A stretch of DNA of 9,381 nt from an uncultured Oscillochloris sp. Lineage in GTDB: Bacteria > Chloroflexota > Chloroflexia > Chloroflexales > Chloroflexaceae. A model generated the notes under the pieces. It ran no database searches and was not told where the DNA came from. It saw only the letters and a program-made list of their open reading frames with translations. Location of the stretch: contig CAIRFY010000561.1 in NCBI GenBank assembly GCA_903877945.1, positions 1 to 9,381 of the forward strand, in the 5' to 3' direction. How positions within the stretch are numbered: position 1 is the first letter of the stretch; each line of letters begins with the position of its first letter. The position numbers were made by a program, and so were the translations under genes. Shown piece after piece: positions 9,245 through 9,381 of this stretch.

Positions 9245-9250
9245 ATTATA
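9245..9250 (-). promoter_or_regulatory. Candidate -10 box (TATAAT) of the act-cox operon
   Basis: A perfect TATAAT on the minus strand, 81 bases before the actB ATG at 9164. Transcription would start near 9237, leaving a leader of about 73 bases. No good -35 hexamer stands 16-18 bases upstream, so an activator may be needed or the match may be chance. Confidence 0.4.
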
Positions 9251-9269
9251 GCAGTTTTGGGGGATTTCT

Positions 9270-9303
9270 GGATGTTGCGTCATGACTAATGTAGGATTGT
9301 TGC
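9270..9303. promoter_or_regulatory. Direct repeats with central palindrome upstream of the TATAAT box
   Basis: Minus-strand GCAACAATCC (9303-9294) and GCAACATCC (9278-9270) flank the perfect 8-bp palindrome GTCATGAC (9279-9286). The group covers where a -35 element would lie. It could be an activator or repressor site; the short length leaves chance possible. Confidence 0.25.
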
Positions 9304-9318
9304 AAAATCACCCTCCGA

Positions 9319-9381
9319 CCCTCACCCCCTGCCCCAGGGCATGTGCAAAGTCGTGTGGTCGCCGGGCAGCCCTCACCCCCC
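9319..9381. repeat. Fragment or divergent copy of the GC-rich palindromic repeat family
   Basis: CCCTCACCCCCTGCCC begins at 9319, as in the element at 5933, but no facing GGGTGAGGG arm occurs before the window edge. A second CCCTCACCCC begins at 9370 in the same orientation. The stretch between is not related to the other copies. It may be a truncated copy followed by the start of another. Confidence 0.5.

Overview
This window looks like the chromosome of a Chloroflexota bacterium, most likely of the order Chloroflexales (Chloroflexus, Roseiflexus or Oscillochloris relatives). This is inferred from the combination of alternative complex III (ACIII) genes with a caa3-type oxidase, the GC-rich coding sequence with GC-rich third positions, and the GC-rich palindromic and heptameric repeats in the gaps. 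No species can be named from the sequence alone.

All convincing genes lie on the minus strand, so transcription runs from high to low coordinates: actB (fused molybdopterin-fold/iron-sulfur subunit, 9164-6042), actE (monoheme lipoprotein cytochrome c, 5902-5306), actA (pentaheme cytochrome c, 5191-4529), a 135-residue single-TM protein without assigned function (4421-4014), sco1 (copper chaperone, 4012-3185), coxB (CuA subunit II with two cytochrome c domains, 3107-1722) and coxA (subunit I, 1718 to the window edge). A second short frame may begin at 109. A TATAAT box at 9250-9245 sits upstream of actB, so the cluster is plausibly one operon starting there.

Together the genes encode a respiratory branch. 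ACIII oxidises menaquinol and passes electrons through iron-sulfur and heme c centres to a periplasmic carrier or directly to the oxidase. The CuA/heme a/heme a3-CuB oxidase then reduces O2. Sco1 helps assemble CuA. The usual quinol-handling membrane subunits of ACIII (ActC, ActD, ActF) are not found between actB and actE or anywhere else in the window.

The most unusual points are the exactly 120-residue tandem duplication of the cytochrome c domain in CoxB, the reduced and rearranged ACIII set joined to oxidase genes, and the filling of every sizeable intergenic gap with one of two repeat classes: long GC-rich hairpins after actB and actA, and GATTNNN heptamer arrays after actE and sco1. One heptamer array supplies the last codons of sco1. 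The 3' end of coxA shows a change of the best coding frame near the window edge. No RNA gene, CRISPR array, insertion sequence or plus-strand gene could be supported.
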